Shown: one piece after another, positions 10,614-19,478 of the stretch
Numbering within the stretch: position 1 is the stretch's first letter
How the letters are laid out: each line of letters begins with the position of its first letter
Assembly: GCF_004345425.1 (NCBI RefSeq)
Contig: NZ_SLVP01000001.1
Location: forward strand, 1,116,001 to 1,180,000
From: Paenibacillus sp. BK033
GTDB taxonomy: Bacteria; Bacillota; Bacilli; Paenibacillales; Paenibacillaceae
Direction of reading: 5' to 3'
DNA: 64,000 nt
Notes under the pieces: generated by a model
Told to the model about the DNA's origin: nothing
Databases searched by the model: none
The model's input: only the letters and a program-made list of their open reading frames with translations
Made by a program: the position numbers and the translations under genes

Positions 10614-10648
10614 GAGGTCAAAGACGGGGTCTTCCTGTCTTTGGCCTC
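10614..10648 (+). terminator. dnaK-dnaJ intergenic hairpin (attenuator-like)
   Basis: GAGGTCAAAGAC (10614-10625) pairs with GTCTTTGGCCTC (10637-10648) through a G-U wobble. No U-tract follows (TTGTGCG), so it may reduce rather than stop transcription into dnaJ, or protect the dnaK 3' end. Confidence 0.5.
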
Positions 10649-10699
10649 CTTGTGCGAATAGACTGTTTTTGCAGCAAACATGGGTGGAGGTGAGATGAG

Positions 10700-11839
10700 T
10701 TGGCAGATAAACGCGATTATTACGAGGTGCTTGGCGTAAGCAAAGGCGCTTCCGGTGACGAGATCAAGAAGGCGTACCGGCAGCTGGCGCGCAAGTACCA
10801 TCCTGACGTCAATAAAGAAGCGGACGCGGAAACGAAGTTTAAAGAAGTAAAGGAAGCTTATGATGTTCTGAGCGATGACGGGCAACGAGCGAGATACGAC
10901 CAGTTCGGTCACGTTGATCCTAATCAAGGCATGGGCGGAGCTGGCGGATTCTCCGGAAATGGTGACTTTGGCGGCTTTGGCGATATCTTTGACATGTTCT
11001 TTGGCGGTGGCGGCGGGCGCCGCGACCCGAATGCGCCGCAGCGCGGCAATGACCTGCAATATTCGATGACGATCGAGTTCAAGGAAGCGGTGTTTGGCAA
11101 AGAGACGGAAATCACGATTCCTCGCACGGAATCTTGCGATACTTGCGCAGGCTCCGGCGCAAAGCCGGGAACCAAGCCGGAAACCTGTACCGTATGTCAT
11201 GGCTCCGGCCAGCAGGAGGTTGTCCAGAATACGCCGTTTGGCCGTATGGTCAATCGCCGGGCATGCTCGCATTGCGGCGGCTCGGGCAAAGTGATTAAAG
11301 AGAAATGCGGAACTTGTCATGGCGCGGGCAGAGTGAAAAAGCAGCGTAAAATTAATGTCCGCATCCCTGCGGGCGTGGATGACGGCGCTCAAATTCGTCT
11401 CTCCGGCGAAGGCGAAGGCGGACTCCGCGGAGGTCCGGCAGGCGATTTGTACATCGTGATCCGCGTGAAGGCGCATGAATTCTTCGAGCGCGAGAACGAC
11501 GACATCTACTGCGAGGTGCCGTTAACCTTCGTACAGGCGGCGCTTGGCGACGAGATCGAGATCCCTACGCTGACCGAGAAAGTGAAGCTGAAAATTCCTG
11601 CAGGCACGCAAACGGGTACTTATTTCCGTTTAAAAGGAAAAGGAGTGCCGAAGCTTCGCGGCTACGGCCAAGGCGATCAGCACGTCAAAGTGACGGTTGT
11701 GACCCCGACCAAGCTGTCCGATGAACAGAAGGACCTTCTTCGCCAGTTTGGCGGAATCGGCGGCGAGTCGCCGGCAGAGAACCAAGAGCATCACGAATCG
11801 ATTTTCGAAAAAATGAAGAAAGCGTTCCGCGGCGAGTAG
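10700..11839 (+). CDS. dnaJ: Chaperone protein DnaJ (Hsp40)
   Basis: DnaJ delivers substrates to DnaK and stimulates its ATPase. The 379-residue protein has a J domain with H34-P35-D36 in KYHPDVNK. A Gly/Phe region follows (about 75-115), then four CxxCxGxG zinc repeats ([32 protein letters not shown]) and the two C-terminal beta domains. Translation starts at TTG 10700, with GGAGGTGA upstream. The nearby ATG at 10695 is out of frame. It is the last gene of the heat-shock operon. A rare start codon in a stoichiometric partner of an ATG-started dnaK may tune the ratio. Confidence 0.97.
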   Translation: MADKRDYYEVLGVSKGASGDEIKKAYRQLARKYHPDVNKEADAETKFKEVKEAYDVLSDDGQRARYDQFGHVDPNQGMGGAGGFSGNGDFGGFGDIFDMFFGGGGGRRDPNAPQRGNDLQYSMTIEFKEAVFGKETEITIPRTESCDTCAGSGAKPGTKPETCTVCHGSGQQEVVQNTPFGRMVNRRACSHCGGSGKVIKEKCGTCHGAGRVKKQRKINVRIPAGVDDGAQIRLSGEGEGGLRGGPAGDLYIVIRVKAHEFFERENDDIYCEVPLTFVQAALGDEIEIPTLTEKVKLKIPAGTQTGTYFRLKGKGVPKLRGYGQGDQHVKVTVVTPTKLSDEQKDLLRQFGGIGGESPAENQEHHESIFEKMKKAFRGE

Positions 11840-11939
11840 CCCGGAACGTTTTTTTCTGCGCCCCGCGCATAGTTCGGCATCTCATGCAACATGCTACTTA
11901 AGTAATGGACCTATACTATACTTAAGGAGTTGCGTAAAA

Positions 11940-12110
11940 ATGACGAACGAGAAAAAAGGCTACATGGAGAAAGTAAACTTTGGCGATTTGCCGGTTGCCA
12001 AAAACGAGGATGTCGAGTTCTCCGAAGAGCTTGCGGACGAAGCCGACAAAAAAGCGGAGCAGCGCGCCGCTGCAGCGGATGCTCGGGCTCAGAATGAGCA
12101 GGGCGTGTAA
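11940..12110 (+). CDS. YfhD-family small protein
   Basis: This 56-residue, highly charged protein has the sequence DVEFSEELADEAD in the middle, which matches the YfhD-type domain found in Bacillales. The C-terminus is Ala/Gln rich (KAEQRAAAADARAQ), probably helical. The function is unknown. CTTAAGGAG lies upstream of the ATG. Its stop codon overlaps the next start (TAATG), so it is translationally coupled to the 70-residue gene that follows. Confidence 0.7.
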   Translation: MTNEKKGYMEKVNFGDLPVAKNEDVEFSEELADEADKKAEQRAAAADARAQNEQGV

Positions 12111-12322
12111 TGTCTCAGCAGGTTGAGATCCGGGCGAACTTTGGCGAGCCGGCCGCTGCCCAGGAAGCGCTCCGCAAGCTGCAAGCACTAAGAGCCTTTG
12201 AAGTGAACGGGTTGTTCGAGAGCGGTCTGCTCACCGCGACGGTGGATGAAGAGATTGTCGAACGGGCCATTCATATGATCGAACAGATTGGCGGCAGCCC
12301 CGAGACCGGAACGATCGGCTGA
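12110..12322 (+). CDS. Unrecognised 70-residue protein
   Basis: The product starts MSQQVEIRANFGEPAAAQEA. It alternates short beta-like stretches (VEIRANF, LLTATVD) with helices (AAAQEALRKLQALRAF, EEIVERAIHMIEQIGG), so it may be a small ferredoxin-like alpha/beta fold. There is no cysteine and no recognisable catalytic motif. It overlaps the upstream YfhD-like gene by one base and ends at a strong terminator, forming a two-gene unit between dnaJ and prmA. The function is not known to me. Confidence 0.65.
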   Translation: MSQQVEIRANFGEPAAAQEALRKLQALRAFEVNGLFESGLLTATVDEEIVERAIHMIEQIGGSPETGTIG

Positions 12323-12330
12323 CCGCGGAA

Positions 12331-12361
12331 AGCGGCAAACCTTGTGTTTGCCGCTTTTTTT
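12331..12361 (+). terminator. Rho-independent terminator
   Basis: The perfect stem AGCGGCAAAC / GTTTGCCGCT over CTTGT is followed by TTTTTTT. Confidence 0.9.
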
Positions 12362-12388
12362 GTGCATAAATGATGAATAGTGTACAAT
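12360..12388 (+). promoter_or_regulatory. Sigma-A promoter of prmA
   Basis: TTGTGC (12360-12365) and TACAAT (12383-12388) are 17 bases apart, about 37 bases before the prmA start. The -35 box overlaps the end of the preceding terminator. Confidence 0.5.
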
Positions 12389-12424
12389 AGATGGTAGTTT
12401 TCACAATGGAGGGTTATAGTACAT

Positions 12425-13426
12425 ATGAAATGGCATGAAATTACGATCTCGACAACGGAACAGGCAATCGAGATGATCTCTAACTTTTTGCATGAAATGG
12501 ACGCGGGCGGCGTATCCATTGAAGAATCGGGTACTTTGAACAAGGAGCGGGATACTTCTCTGGGACAATGGTACGAGAAGCCGCTCAACGATATTCCGGA
12601 AGGTCAAGCGGTCATCAAGGGCTACTTCACGGAAAGCGTGGACATGAATGAGCTTAAGCTGCAGATTGTGCCACGGATTGAACAGTTAAAGGAATTCGGC
12701 ATTGATCCCGGTACTTACGAGATTTCGTTTAAGCTCGTCGACGAAGAAGACTGGGCAACGGCTTGGAAGCAGTACTTCAAGCCTATTAAAGTGTCCGAAA
12801 GGCTGACGATCAAGCCGACATGGGAAGAATACGAGCCGGCTGCCGGAGAGAACATTATCGAACTCGACCCGGGCATGGCCTTTGGTACGGGTACGCACCC
12901 TACAACCGCGCTTTGCCTTCAAACGCTGGAATCCGTTATTAAAGGCGACGAAGAAGTGATTGACGTGGGTACCGGTTCCGGTATTCTCGCAATCGGCGCG
13001 ATGAGGCTGGGCGCACGCCGCGTATTGGCGCTTGATCTCGATCCGGTAGCCGTATCAAGCGCGACGGAGAATGTAAGGCTAAACGGCCTGCAGGACGATG
13101 TCGAGGTGCTGGAAAGCGATTTGCTGGGCGTGCTGGGCGGCAAAGTCGTTCACGCGGTTAACGAACGGGATGCGCTAACCACTTCGGTATCGCTACCGGT
13201 AGATTTGGTAGTTGCGAACATTCTGGCGGAAATTATTCTGCTCTTTATCGACGATGTGTTCGCGGCGCTTAAGCCTAACGGCATTTATATCGCATCGGGA
13301 ATTTACATGAACAAAGAAGCAGACGTGGAGGAAGGACTGCTCCGGTCGGGCTTTGAAATCGTAGATAAGCGCCGCGATCAGGATTGGATTGCATTCGTGG
13401 CGAGAAAGCCGCAGGTGAATGAATGA
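12425..13426 (+). CDS. prmA: Ribosomal protein L11 methyltransferase
   Basis: PrmA trimethylates ribosomal protein L11 using S-adenosylmethionine. The 333-residue protein has an N-terminal L11-binding domain (MKWHEITISTTEQAIEMI). The SAM-binding motif is VIDVGTGSGILAIGAMRLGA. The substrate motif NILAEII follows LPVDLVVA. It is about 20 residues longer than the usual length, because of a loop (VVHAVNERDALTTSVSLP) between motifs. It overlaps the next gene by four bases (ATGA), indicating coupling. Confidence 0.95.
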   Translation: MKWHEITISTTEQAIEMISNFLHEMDAGGVSIEESGTLNKERDTSLGQWYEKPLNDIPEGQAVIKGYFTESVDMNELKLQIVPRIEQLKEFGIDPGTYEISFKLVDEEDWATAWKQYFKPIKVSERLTIKPTWEEYEPAAGENIIELDPGMAFGTGTHPTTALCLQTLESVIKGDEEVIDVGTGSGILAIGAMRLGARRVLALDLDPVAVSSATENVRLNGLQDDVEVLESDLLGVLGGKVVHAVNERDALTTSVSLPVDLVVANILAEIILLFIDDVFAALKPNGIYIASGIYMNKEADVEEGLLRSGFEIVDKRRDQDWIAFVARKPQVNE

Positions 13427-14094
13427 GCTGGGATGATTTCTTAGCGTATCCAATCGAGGATCTGCCGTTTGTTGCGCTGGTCCTGATCATATCGTTTACG
13501 GTGCATGAGTTTGCGCATGCTTATAGCGCCTACAAGTTTGGCGATAATACGCCTAAAGAAATGGGAAGAGTAACCCTCAACCCGCGCGTGCATATCGATC
13601 TGCTTGGCGCCATTCTTATTCTGATCGCGGGCTTCGGTTGGGCGAGGCCTGTTCTGATCAACCCGAGCCGGTTCAAAAACCCGCGTCTCATGGGGATTAT
13701 CGTATCGGCCCTTGGTCCTATCAGCAATTTGCTGCTTGGCGTCTTAGGCGTTCTGATTGTGTTAATACTGGATAAGACGGGTCTGATGTACGCAGGCTCT
13801 AACGGCGTTAACTTGGCGCTACAGCATTTTTTCTTTTATTTCATGTATTTGAACTTCCTATTGTTTATCTTTAACCTGATTCCGCTGCCGCCACTCGACG
13901 GTTACCGGATCATTCAGGATCTGGTCCCGCTGAAGACTAGAATCAAGATGGATCAAAACGTGCAGTGGGGCATGTACATCTTCCTGCTGCTCGTGTTTAT
14001 TCCGCCGCTTCGCCGGGTGACGCTTGATCCGATTCTCGGCTGGTGGGAGCCGTTATACAATTTCTTTTTCAATTTATTCCAACCGCTGTTTTAA
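13423..14094 (+). CDS. Site-2 protease family (M50) membrane metalloprotease
   Basis: This 223-residue, mostly hydrophobic protein has the zinc motif HEFAH (residues 29-33 in SFTVHEFAHAY). The second metal-ligand motif is in NLIPLPPLDGYRI. About four to five membrane segments are visible. Such short M50 proteins (YwhC-like) are intramembrane proteases of uncertain substrate. The start overlaps the prmA stop by four bases. It is inserted in the otherwise conserved prmA-rsmE pair. The family is clear; the substrate is unknown. Confidence 0.85.
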   Translation: MSWDDFLAYPIEDLPFVALVLIISFTVHEFAHAYSAYKFGDNTPKEMGRVTLNPRVHIDLLGAILILIAGFGWARPVLINPSRFKNPRLMGIIVSALGPISNLLLGVLGVLIVLILDKTGLMYAGSNGVNLALQHFFFYFMYLNFLLFIFNLIPLPPLDGYRIIQDLVPLKTRIKMDQNVQWGMYIFLLLVFIPPLRRVTLDPILGWWEPLYNFFFNLFQPLF

Positions 14095-14157
14095 GCCGCA
14101 TTTCATAGATTTTTAAGGCGGAAACATGCTATTATGAAGGATGGTTAGACTGACGCA

Positions 14158-14934
14158 ATGCAGCGATATTTTGTGGCAGCGGAGCAGTTTGACGGCTCTA
14201 GCGTGCGTTTAATAGGAGAAGATGCCTTCCATGCCGTTCGCGTGATGCGGATGAAGCCGGAAGAAAAGTTTATCGCAAGCGACGGCATTTCCCGCGTAGT
14301 GCTTGCTTCGGTGCGGGAAGCTGCCTCTTCTGAGGTTGTGGCGGACATTGTGGAGGAGCTGCCCATGGACAGCGAGTCCAGCTGGTCGGTGACTATCGCG
14401 CAAAGCCTGCCTAAGGGCGATAAGATGGAGCTGGTCATCCAGAAGGGGACCGAGATCGGTGCTTACGCTTTTGCGCCATTCCAGTCTGAGCGGATGATCG
14501 TCCAATATGACGGCAAGAAGGAAGCGAAGCGTCTGGAGCGCTGGGGCAAGATCGCCAAGGAAGCAGCGGAGCAGTCGCACCGCTGCCGCGTGCCGGCGAT
14601 CGAGCCGGTGCGCAGCTGGCGCGAGCTGAAGGAAGTTATACCGACGTTTGATTTAGCGTTATTTTGTTACGAACGGGAAGGCGATGCAGCAGCGGGAACG
14701 GGCATCCGTGATGCCGTTTCGAACTGGAGGCAGGCTGGCCAAATGCCAGCCGAGCCGAAGGTGCTGCTCATCGTTGGTCCCGAAGGCGGCTTTACGGAAC
14801 GGGAAGCAGATGAGGCAGAGGCGGCTGGAGCCGTTATCATAGGCCTTGGCAGGCGGATCCTGCGGACGGAAACCGCGGGTATCGTCGGGCTGACCTGCTT
14901 GCTGTACGAGGCCGGAGAAATGGGAGGAGCGTAA
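14158..14934 (+). CDS. rsmE: 16S rRNA (uracil-1498 N3)-methyltransferase
   Basis: RsmE methylates U1498 in helix 44 of 16S rRNA. The 258-residue protein has an N-terminal PUA-like domain (MQRYFVAAEQFDG). The C-terminal SPOUT (trefoil-knot) methyltransferase contains VLLIVGPEGGFTEREAD and GLGRRILRTETAGIVGL, the SAM-binding knot. It ends seven bases before mtaB, so the two are probably co-translated. Confidence 0.95.
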   Translation: MQRYFVAAEQFDGSSVRLIGEDAFHAVRVMRMKPEEKFIASDGISRVVLASVREAASSEVVADIVEELPMDSESSWSVTIAQSLPKGDKMELVIQKGTEIGAYAFAPFQSERMIVQYDGKKEAKRLERWGKIAKEAAEQSHRCRVPAIEPVRSWRELKEVIPTFDLALFCYEREGDAAAGTGIRDAVSNWRQAGQMPAEPKVLLIVGPEGGFTEREADEAEAAGAVIIGLGRRILRTETAGIVGLTCLLYEAGEMGGA

Positions 14935-14941
14935 GAAATTT

Positions 14942-16288
14942 ATGCCATCGGTTGCATTTTACACCTTGGGATGCAAAGTTAACTTTTACGACACGGAAGC
15001 CATTTGGCAGCTGTTCAAAAACGAAGGATACGAGCAGGTTGATTTCGAATCGACGGCTGACGTCTACCTGATCAACACATGCACGGTTACCAATACGGGC
15101 GACAAGAAGAGCCGCCAGATTATCCGCCGCGCGGTACGCCGTAATCCGAATGCGGTTATTGCGGTTACGGGCTGTTATGCCCAAACGTCTCCGGCAGAGA
15201 TTATGGCCATTCCGGGGGTAGACCTGGTTATCGGCACGCAGGATCGCGAGAAAATCATGACGTTCGTGAATCAGATTCACGATGACCGCCAGCCGGTTAA
15301 CGCGGTTCGCAACATTATGAAGACCCGCGAATTCGAGGAGCTGGACGTACCGGATTTCAATGAGCGTACGCGAGCTTTCCTGAAAATTCAGGAGGGCTGC
15401 AATAACTTCTGCACCTTCTGCATTATTCCGTGGTCGCGCGGTCTTTCGCGGAGCCGCGATCCGAAGAGCGTGCTCGAGCAGGCGAAGCAGCTTGTAGCTT
15501 CCGGTTACAAGGAAATCGTCCTTACCGGTATTCATACGGGCGGGTATGGCGACGACATGGAGAACTATCGTCTCGTTGACCTCCTGTGGGATCTGGACAA
15601 GATCGATGGACTGGAGCGAATCCGCATCAGCTCGATCGAAGCCAGCCAGATTGACGACGCGATGATCGACGTATTGAACCGTTCGACCAAAATGTGCCGC
15701 CATCTGCATATTCCGCTTCAAGCCGGCGATTCCTCCGTGCTCAAACGGATGCGCCGCAAATATACGACGGACGAGTTTGCAGCCAAGCTCAAACGGATCC
15801 GCGAAGCGATGCCTGGCGTAGCGATTACGACAGACGTTATCGTTGGTTTCCCGGGCGAGACGGAAGAAATGTTCGAGAACGGCTATAAGTTCATGGAAGA
15901 GGTTGGCTTCTCGGAAATGCACGTCTTCCCGTATTCGAAGCGTACGGGCACGCCGGCGGCCCGCATGGACGATCAAGTGGATGAAGAAGTGAAAAACGAA
16001 CGCGTTCATAAACTGATTGACCTGTCCGAGAAAATGCAGCTTGCCTATGCCGAGCGGCATATTGGCGCCGTACTCGACGTCATTCCGGAGCGTGACTACA
16101 AAGGCGCTCCCGGTACGGGGCTTGTGATGGGTTACTCGGATAACTATATTCAGGTTGTGTTTGAAGGAACCGAAGCGCTTGTCGGCAAGCTTTGCCGCGT
16201 GAAAATTACAGAAGCCGGCGTAAATGAATGCCGCGCTCAGCTTGTCCGCGTACTTGAAGATGTACCGGCAGAAGCGATGAGAGCTTAG
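14942..16288 (+). CDS. mtaB: tRNA t6A37 methylthiotransferase MtaB
   Basis: MtaB converts t6A37 to ms2t6A37 in ANN-decoding tRNAs. The 448-residue radical SAM methylthiotransferase has the N-terminal UPF0004 domain with its cluster cysteines in YTLGCKVN, NTCTVTN and TGCYAQ. The radical SAM motif CNNFCTFCIIP follows, with a C-terminal TRAM-like region. Gene order dnaJ-prmA-rsmE-mtaB is as in B. subtilis. The final residues extend past the TRAM domain with no recognised motif. Confidence 0.95.
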   Translation: MPSVAFYTLGCKVNFYDTEAIWQLFKNEGYEQVDFESTADVYLINTCTVTNTGDKKSRQIIRRAVRRNPNAVIAVTGCYAQTSPAEIMAIPGVDLVIGTQDREKIMTFVNQIHDDRQPVNAVRNIMKTREFEELDVPDFNERTRAFLKIQEGCNNFCTFCIIPWSRGLSRSRDPKSVLEQAKQLVASGYKEIVLTGIHTGGYGDDMENYRLVDLLWDLDKIDGLERIRISSIEASQIDDAMIDVLNRSTKMCRHLHIPLQAGDSSVLKRMRRKYTTDEFAAKLKRIREAMPGVAITTDVIVGFPGETEEMFENGYKFMEEVGFSEMHVFPYSKRTGTPAARMDDQVDEEVKNERVHKLIDLSEKMQLAYAERHIGAVLDVIPERDYKGAPGTGLVMGYSDNYIQVVFEGTEALVGKLCRVKITEAGVNECRAQLVRVLEDVPAEAMRA

Positions 16289-16303
16289 AGATAGCTATAA
16301 CGC

Positions 16304-16356
16304 ACGAGGATTTCTCGCTCATTTCTGTAGTATCGGAATAAGCGGGAAATCCTCGT
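16304..16356 (+). repeat. Inverted repeat after mtaB
   Basis: ACGAGGATTTCTCGCT (16304-16319) pairs with AGCGGGAAATCCTCGT (16341-16356) at 15 of 16 positions around a 21-base loop. No U-tract follows, so it is a weak terminator at best. It marks the point where the B. subtilis-like order (mtaB to rpsU) is interrupted. Confidence 0.6.
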
Positions 16357-16398
16357 TGTTGCATGCAAATGTCAAGCAGGCAAAAGGGGGAAACGGAA

Positions 16399-16830
16399 AT
16401 GGTGGAAATTTCGGCAGGAGGCGTCGTCTATCGCCGGAACGAGGCTGGCCTTTTGCAAATTCAGCTGATTCAGGACCGTTATGGCAAAGTGTCGCTCCCG
16501 AAAGGCAAGATGGAGCCCGGGGAGACGGTCGAACAAACGGCGCTTAGGGAAATTGCCGAGGAAACGGGCATGATCGGGGTTATCGTTAAACCGATTGACC
16601 AAATCAAGTATCAATATCAGGATGCGAATAAGGGAACCGTCAATAAGGAGGTTCATTATTATTTGGTTGAAGCGGTTGGCGGATCGCTTCAGGCACAGGT
16701 GGAAGAAATCCGCGGCGTTGAATGGTTTGACCCGATTGAAGCCTGGAGACGCCAGAAGCAGTCGGGCTATGAGAATAATAACCGGATTGTAGCGGGAGCC
16801 CTCAGCTTGCTTGGCGTAAAGTTTGATTAG
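16399..16830 (+). CDS. NUDIX hydrolase
   Basis: This 143-residue protein carries a full NUDIX box, GKMEPGETVEQTALREIAEE followed by TGM. The second half has KGTVNKEVHYYLVEA and ends RQKQSGYENNNRIVAGALSLL. It resembles Ap4A or nucleoside-diphosphate-sugar type hydrolases; the substrate cannot be told. The ATG at 16399 has AAAGGGGGAAA upstream; the in-frame ATG at 16363 has none. Its stop codon overlaps the stop of the convergent transporter gene. Confidence 0.88.
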   Translation: MVEISAGGVVYRRNEAGLLQIQLIQDRYGKVSLPKGKMEPGETVEQTALREIAEETGMIGVIVKPIDQIKYQYQDANKGTVNKEVHYYLVEAVGGSLQAQVEEIRGVEWFDPIEAWRRQKQSGYENNNRIVAGALSLLGVKFD

Positions 16831-17795
16831 ACCGGCAGCTTGCGGAAGGCCGGCAAATAGCAGAACGGCAAGGCCATCAGCGAGCTAAGAATATTGAAAA
16901 TCGTTTGAGCGTGAGCGATTTGGCTGGCCGGGGAATGGGCGAACCATTCGGATACAGCCGATAGCTCTCCTAGGAACGGCATGAAGAGCACGGCGCCGCC
17001 TGCATTTAGGATGGTATGGGACCATGCTACGTATTGGCCGGACTTTGATCCGCTGAAGGATGCGAGCAGCGCGGTGGCGCAAGTTCCGATATTCGCGCCG
17101 AGCACAACGGCTACGCCTAGCTCGAGAGGCATTGCCCCGATGGCTGCAAAGCCCATAATAATACCGATTACAGCAGCACTGCTGTGGACGATTGCTGTCA
17201 GCACCGCGCCGGCGGCTAATCCCCACCAGAGGCTGCTTGTTGATTTTTCCAGGAACCAGCCGAACATCGAGCTTTCCTGCACGGCGGGACCGATAGCCTG
17301 CATCATGGCCATCCCGGCAAGCAGCAGGCTGAAGCCGCCTAAGGCAACGGCAGAGGAACGGATCGTCTCAAGCAGCCGGATCGAGCGGGCCTGGGGCCAT
17401 ATTCCAAGCTCGTTCAGCATTACGGTCGCGAGCCAACCGGCCAGCGACAGCAGAAGCAAAGGAATAGACAGTTTATTTAAGCTCAGGCCGATCAGCTCGG
17501 TCGTCAGACAGGTGCCAATGTTGCTTCCAAGGATAATGCCAAGCGTACGGGGAAAGGTTAGCAGGCCTGCATTGACGAGTCCGATGGCAATTACGGTTAC
17601 GGCCGTGCTGCTCTGCAGAAAGGCGGTAGTTGCCGTGCCGACGGCAAGGCCGTGGATCGGGGTCGCGGTTGAACGGTGCAAAATACGCTGCAGATACGGG
17701 CCGGCCAACCGGTGCAGCGCAAGCTCCATCAGCTTCATCCCGCTAATAAAGATGGTGAAGCCGATCGCCATTGGCAAAAGAATCGAATGGAGCAT
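16827..17795 (-). CDS. Na/Pi cotransporter family protein (YqeW-like)
   Basis: This 322-residue membrane protein has two inverted repeats. Each carries the family signature: AFLQSSTAVTVIAIGL in the first and AIVHSSAAVIGIIMGF in the second. Each is followed by a glycine-rich GANIGTC or GSNIGTC motif. It likely moves phosphate with sodium. AAGGAG lies upstream of the ATG on the minus strand. It faces the NUDIX gene with a four-base overlap of the two ends and is divergent from the downstream methyltransferase. B. subtilis has the homologue yqeW near mtaB, so it is a conserved neighbour on the opposite strand. Confidence 0.88.
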   Translation of the reverse strand: MLHSILLPMAIGFTIFISGMKLMELALHRLAGPYLQRILHRSTATPIHGLAVGTATTAFLQSSTAVTVIAIGLVNAGLLTFPRTLGIILGSNIGTCLTTELIGLSLNKLSIPLLLLSLAGWLATVMLNELGIWPQARSIRLLETIRSSAVALGGFSLLLAGMAMMQAIGPAVQESSMFGWFLEKSTSSLWWGLAAGAVLTAIVHSSAAVIGIIMGFAAIGAMPLELGVAVVLGANIGTCATALLASFSGSKSGQYVAWSHTILNAGGAVLFMPFLGELSAVSEWFAHSPASQIAHAQTIFNILSSLMALPFCYLPAFRKLPV

Positions 17796-17891
17796 GGCAG
17801 GGTTCTCCTTTTTATAAAAAGTTATCGTTGATACATATGCAAACGGTCAGACAAGCATGACAAGCCAGGATCAGAGAGGGAGATTAACGAA

Positions 17892-19259
17892 GTGAGCAAA
17901 GCGAAAGTTTGGCTGCAGAAGGGCCGCAGGAAACGTCTTGAAGCAGGCCACCCGTGGATTTACGCAAATGAAATCGAAAAGCTGGAAGGGGAAGCGGGGC
18001 CGGGGGCTCTGGTAGATGTCGTGGGATCAAACGGCAAATATTTGGCGACGGGCTATTATAATCCTAAGTCCCAGATCACGGTTCGGGTCGTCTCCTATCA
18101 GCCGCTCGAAGAGATGGACGCCGACTTCTTCCGAGAAAAGTTCCGTTTATGCGAAGCGCATCGCATCCGGTTCGTGCAGGACCGCGATTGCAGGCTGGTC
18201 TATGGAGAGGCTGATTTTCTTCCCGGCCTTGTGGTAGACCGTTTTGCCGACGTGCTGGTTATTCAAGTTTTGACGCTTGGAATGGATATCCGTAGGGAAG
18301 CGATTATAGAGGCTCTTGTCGACGTATTCCAGCCGAAAGGGATCTACGAGCGGAGCGACGTTGGGGTTAGACAGCTGGAAGGGCTGGAGCTGCGCACCGG
18401 AGTGCTGTATGGGGAGTGCCCGCGCATTCTCGAAATTGAGGAGAATGGGCTTAAACTGGAAGTCGATATCGTGGAAGGTCAAAAGACGGGCTATTTCTAC
18501 GATCAACGCGAGAATCGCGCTTCTATCGAGCCCCTGATGAAGGGCTGGGGGGCGCGCAGCGGCATTCGCCTCGAGAATCGTCCGGCTGATACGGATACGG
18601 AGGTTACGAGGCTTGTACCGGTGAACCCGAACGGGAAAGAAGTGACCTTCCCTTATTGGGACGGTGCGACCGTGCTGGAGTGCTTTGCCCATACCGGCAG
18701 CTTTACTCTTCATGCCTGCAAATACGGGGCGAAAAAAGTAACCTGTCTCGACGTATCCGAGCATGCTATCGACACGGCGCGCCGCAACGTGGAGCGCAAT
18801 GGCTTTACGGACCGCGTAGAATTTGTCGTGGCCGATGCCTTTGATTATTTGCGCACGCAGGTAAAAGGCGTGGAAGAGCGCGCGGAGCGAAGTCGCTCCG
18901 GCGCGGATACTTCCAAGCCGCTTAGCGGCAACGGCCGTACCTGGGACGTTGTCATCCTGGATCCTCCTGCTTTTGCCAAGACGAAGAGCGCAGTGGCCGG
19001 AGCATGCCGCGGCTATAAGGACATCAACCTGCATGGCCTCAAGCTGGTGAACGAGGGCGGTTATCTCGTAACGGCCAGCTGCTCGTATCATATGCGGCCG
19101 GATTTGTTCCTCGAGACGATTCAGGAGGCGGCATCCGACGCCGGAAAGCTGCTGCGCCTCGTGGAGTGGCGGGCTGCAGGCAAGGATCATCCGCAGCTGC
19201 TTGGCGTGTCGGAAGGGCATTATTTGAAATTTGCCGTGTTCGAAGTGCGGAGCAAATAA
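17892..19259 (+). CDS. RlmI-type 23S rRNA m5C methyltransferase
   Basis: This 455-residue protein starts with a PUA domain (WLQKGRRKRLEAGHPWIYANE). A Rossmann methyltransferase follows: GATVLECFAHTGSFTLHAC for SAM binding, DVVILDPPAFAKTKS for the catalytic DPPAF motif, and ASCSYHM. The family modifies C1962 of 23S rRNA. It is about 55 residues longer than usual because of two inserts, one before the SAM motif (about 217-255) and one before DVVILDPP (about 330-356). It starts with GTG, preceded by GAGAGGGAG. A strong terminator follows. Confidence 0.9.
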   Translation: MSKAKVWLQKGRRKRLEAGHPWIYANEIEKLEGEAGPGALVDVVGSNGKYLATGYYNPKSQITVRVVSYQPLEEMDADFFREKFRLCEAHRIRFVQDRDCRLVYGEADFLPGLVVDRFADVLVIQVLTLGMDIRREAIIEALVDVFQPKGIYERSDVGVRQLEGLELRTGVLYGECPRILEIEENGLKLEVDIVEGQKTGYFYDQRENRASIEPLMKGWGARSGIRLENRPADTDTEVTRLVPVNPNGKEVTFPYWDGATVLECFAHTGSFTLHACKYGAKKVTCLDVSEHAIDTARRNVERNGFTDRVEFVVADAFDYLRTQVKGVEERAERSRSGADTSKPLSGNGRTWDVVILDPPAFAKTKSAVAGACRGYKDINLHGLKLVNEGGYLVTASCSYHMRPDLFLETIQEAASDAGKLLRLVEWRAAGKDHPQLLGVSEGHYLKFAVFEVRSK

Positions 19260-19265
19260 AGCTGA

Positions 19266-19310
19266 AAGAAGCCGTATGGATCCCAGGGGGAACCATACGG
19301 CTTCTTGTTC
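19266..19310 (+). terminator. Rho-independent terminator
   Basis: AGAAGCCGTATGG pairs with CCATACGGCTTCT around ATCCCAGGGGGAA, followed by TGTTCG. The stem is strong and the U-tract is weak. Confidence 0.65.
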
Positions 19311-19345
19311 GAAAAATAGACATATTCAATCGATTGATAGAAGTG

Positions 19346-19475
19346 TATAATAGAAAAGTAACGCTGATAGGCAGTCGACTGCACCCAGCGGTTCCATAAC
19401 GGACAGAGCAGTTCACTGCATGTCCGCTAACCCATAATCCGGCAGAGCGGAAATCCGCATGCGGGATTTTTTATT
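19346..19475 (+). ncRNA. Candidate small structured RNA (unrecognised)
   Basis: A consensus -10 box TATAAT (19346-19351) is followed by about 115 transcribed bases with no ORF. They contain the nested stem CGGACA-GA-GCAG-TTCA-CTGC-A-TGTCCG. They end in a terminator, AAATCC / GGATTT, with a long T/A tail (TTTTTTATTTT). The -35 region is poor. It lies in a 325 bp gap between a terminator and a convergent gene, so it is not a leader of the next gene. I do not recognise the family. Confidence 0.45.
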
Positions 19476-19478
19476 TTA

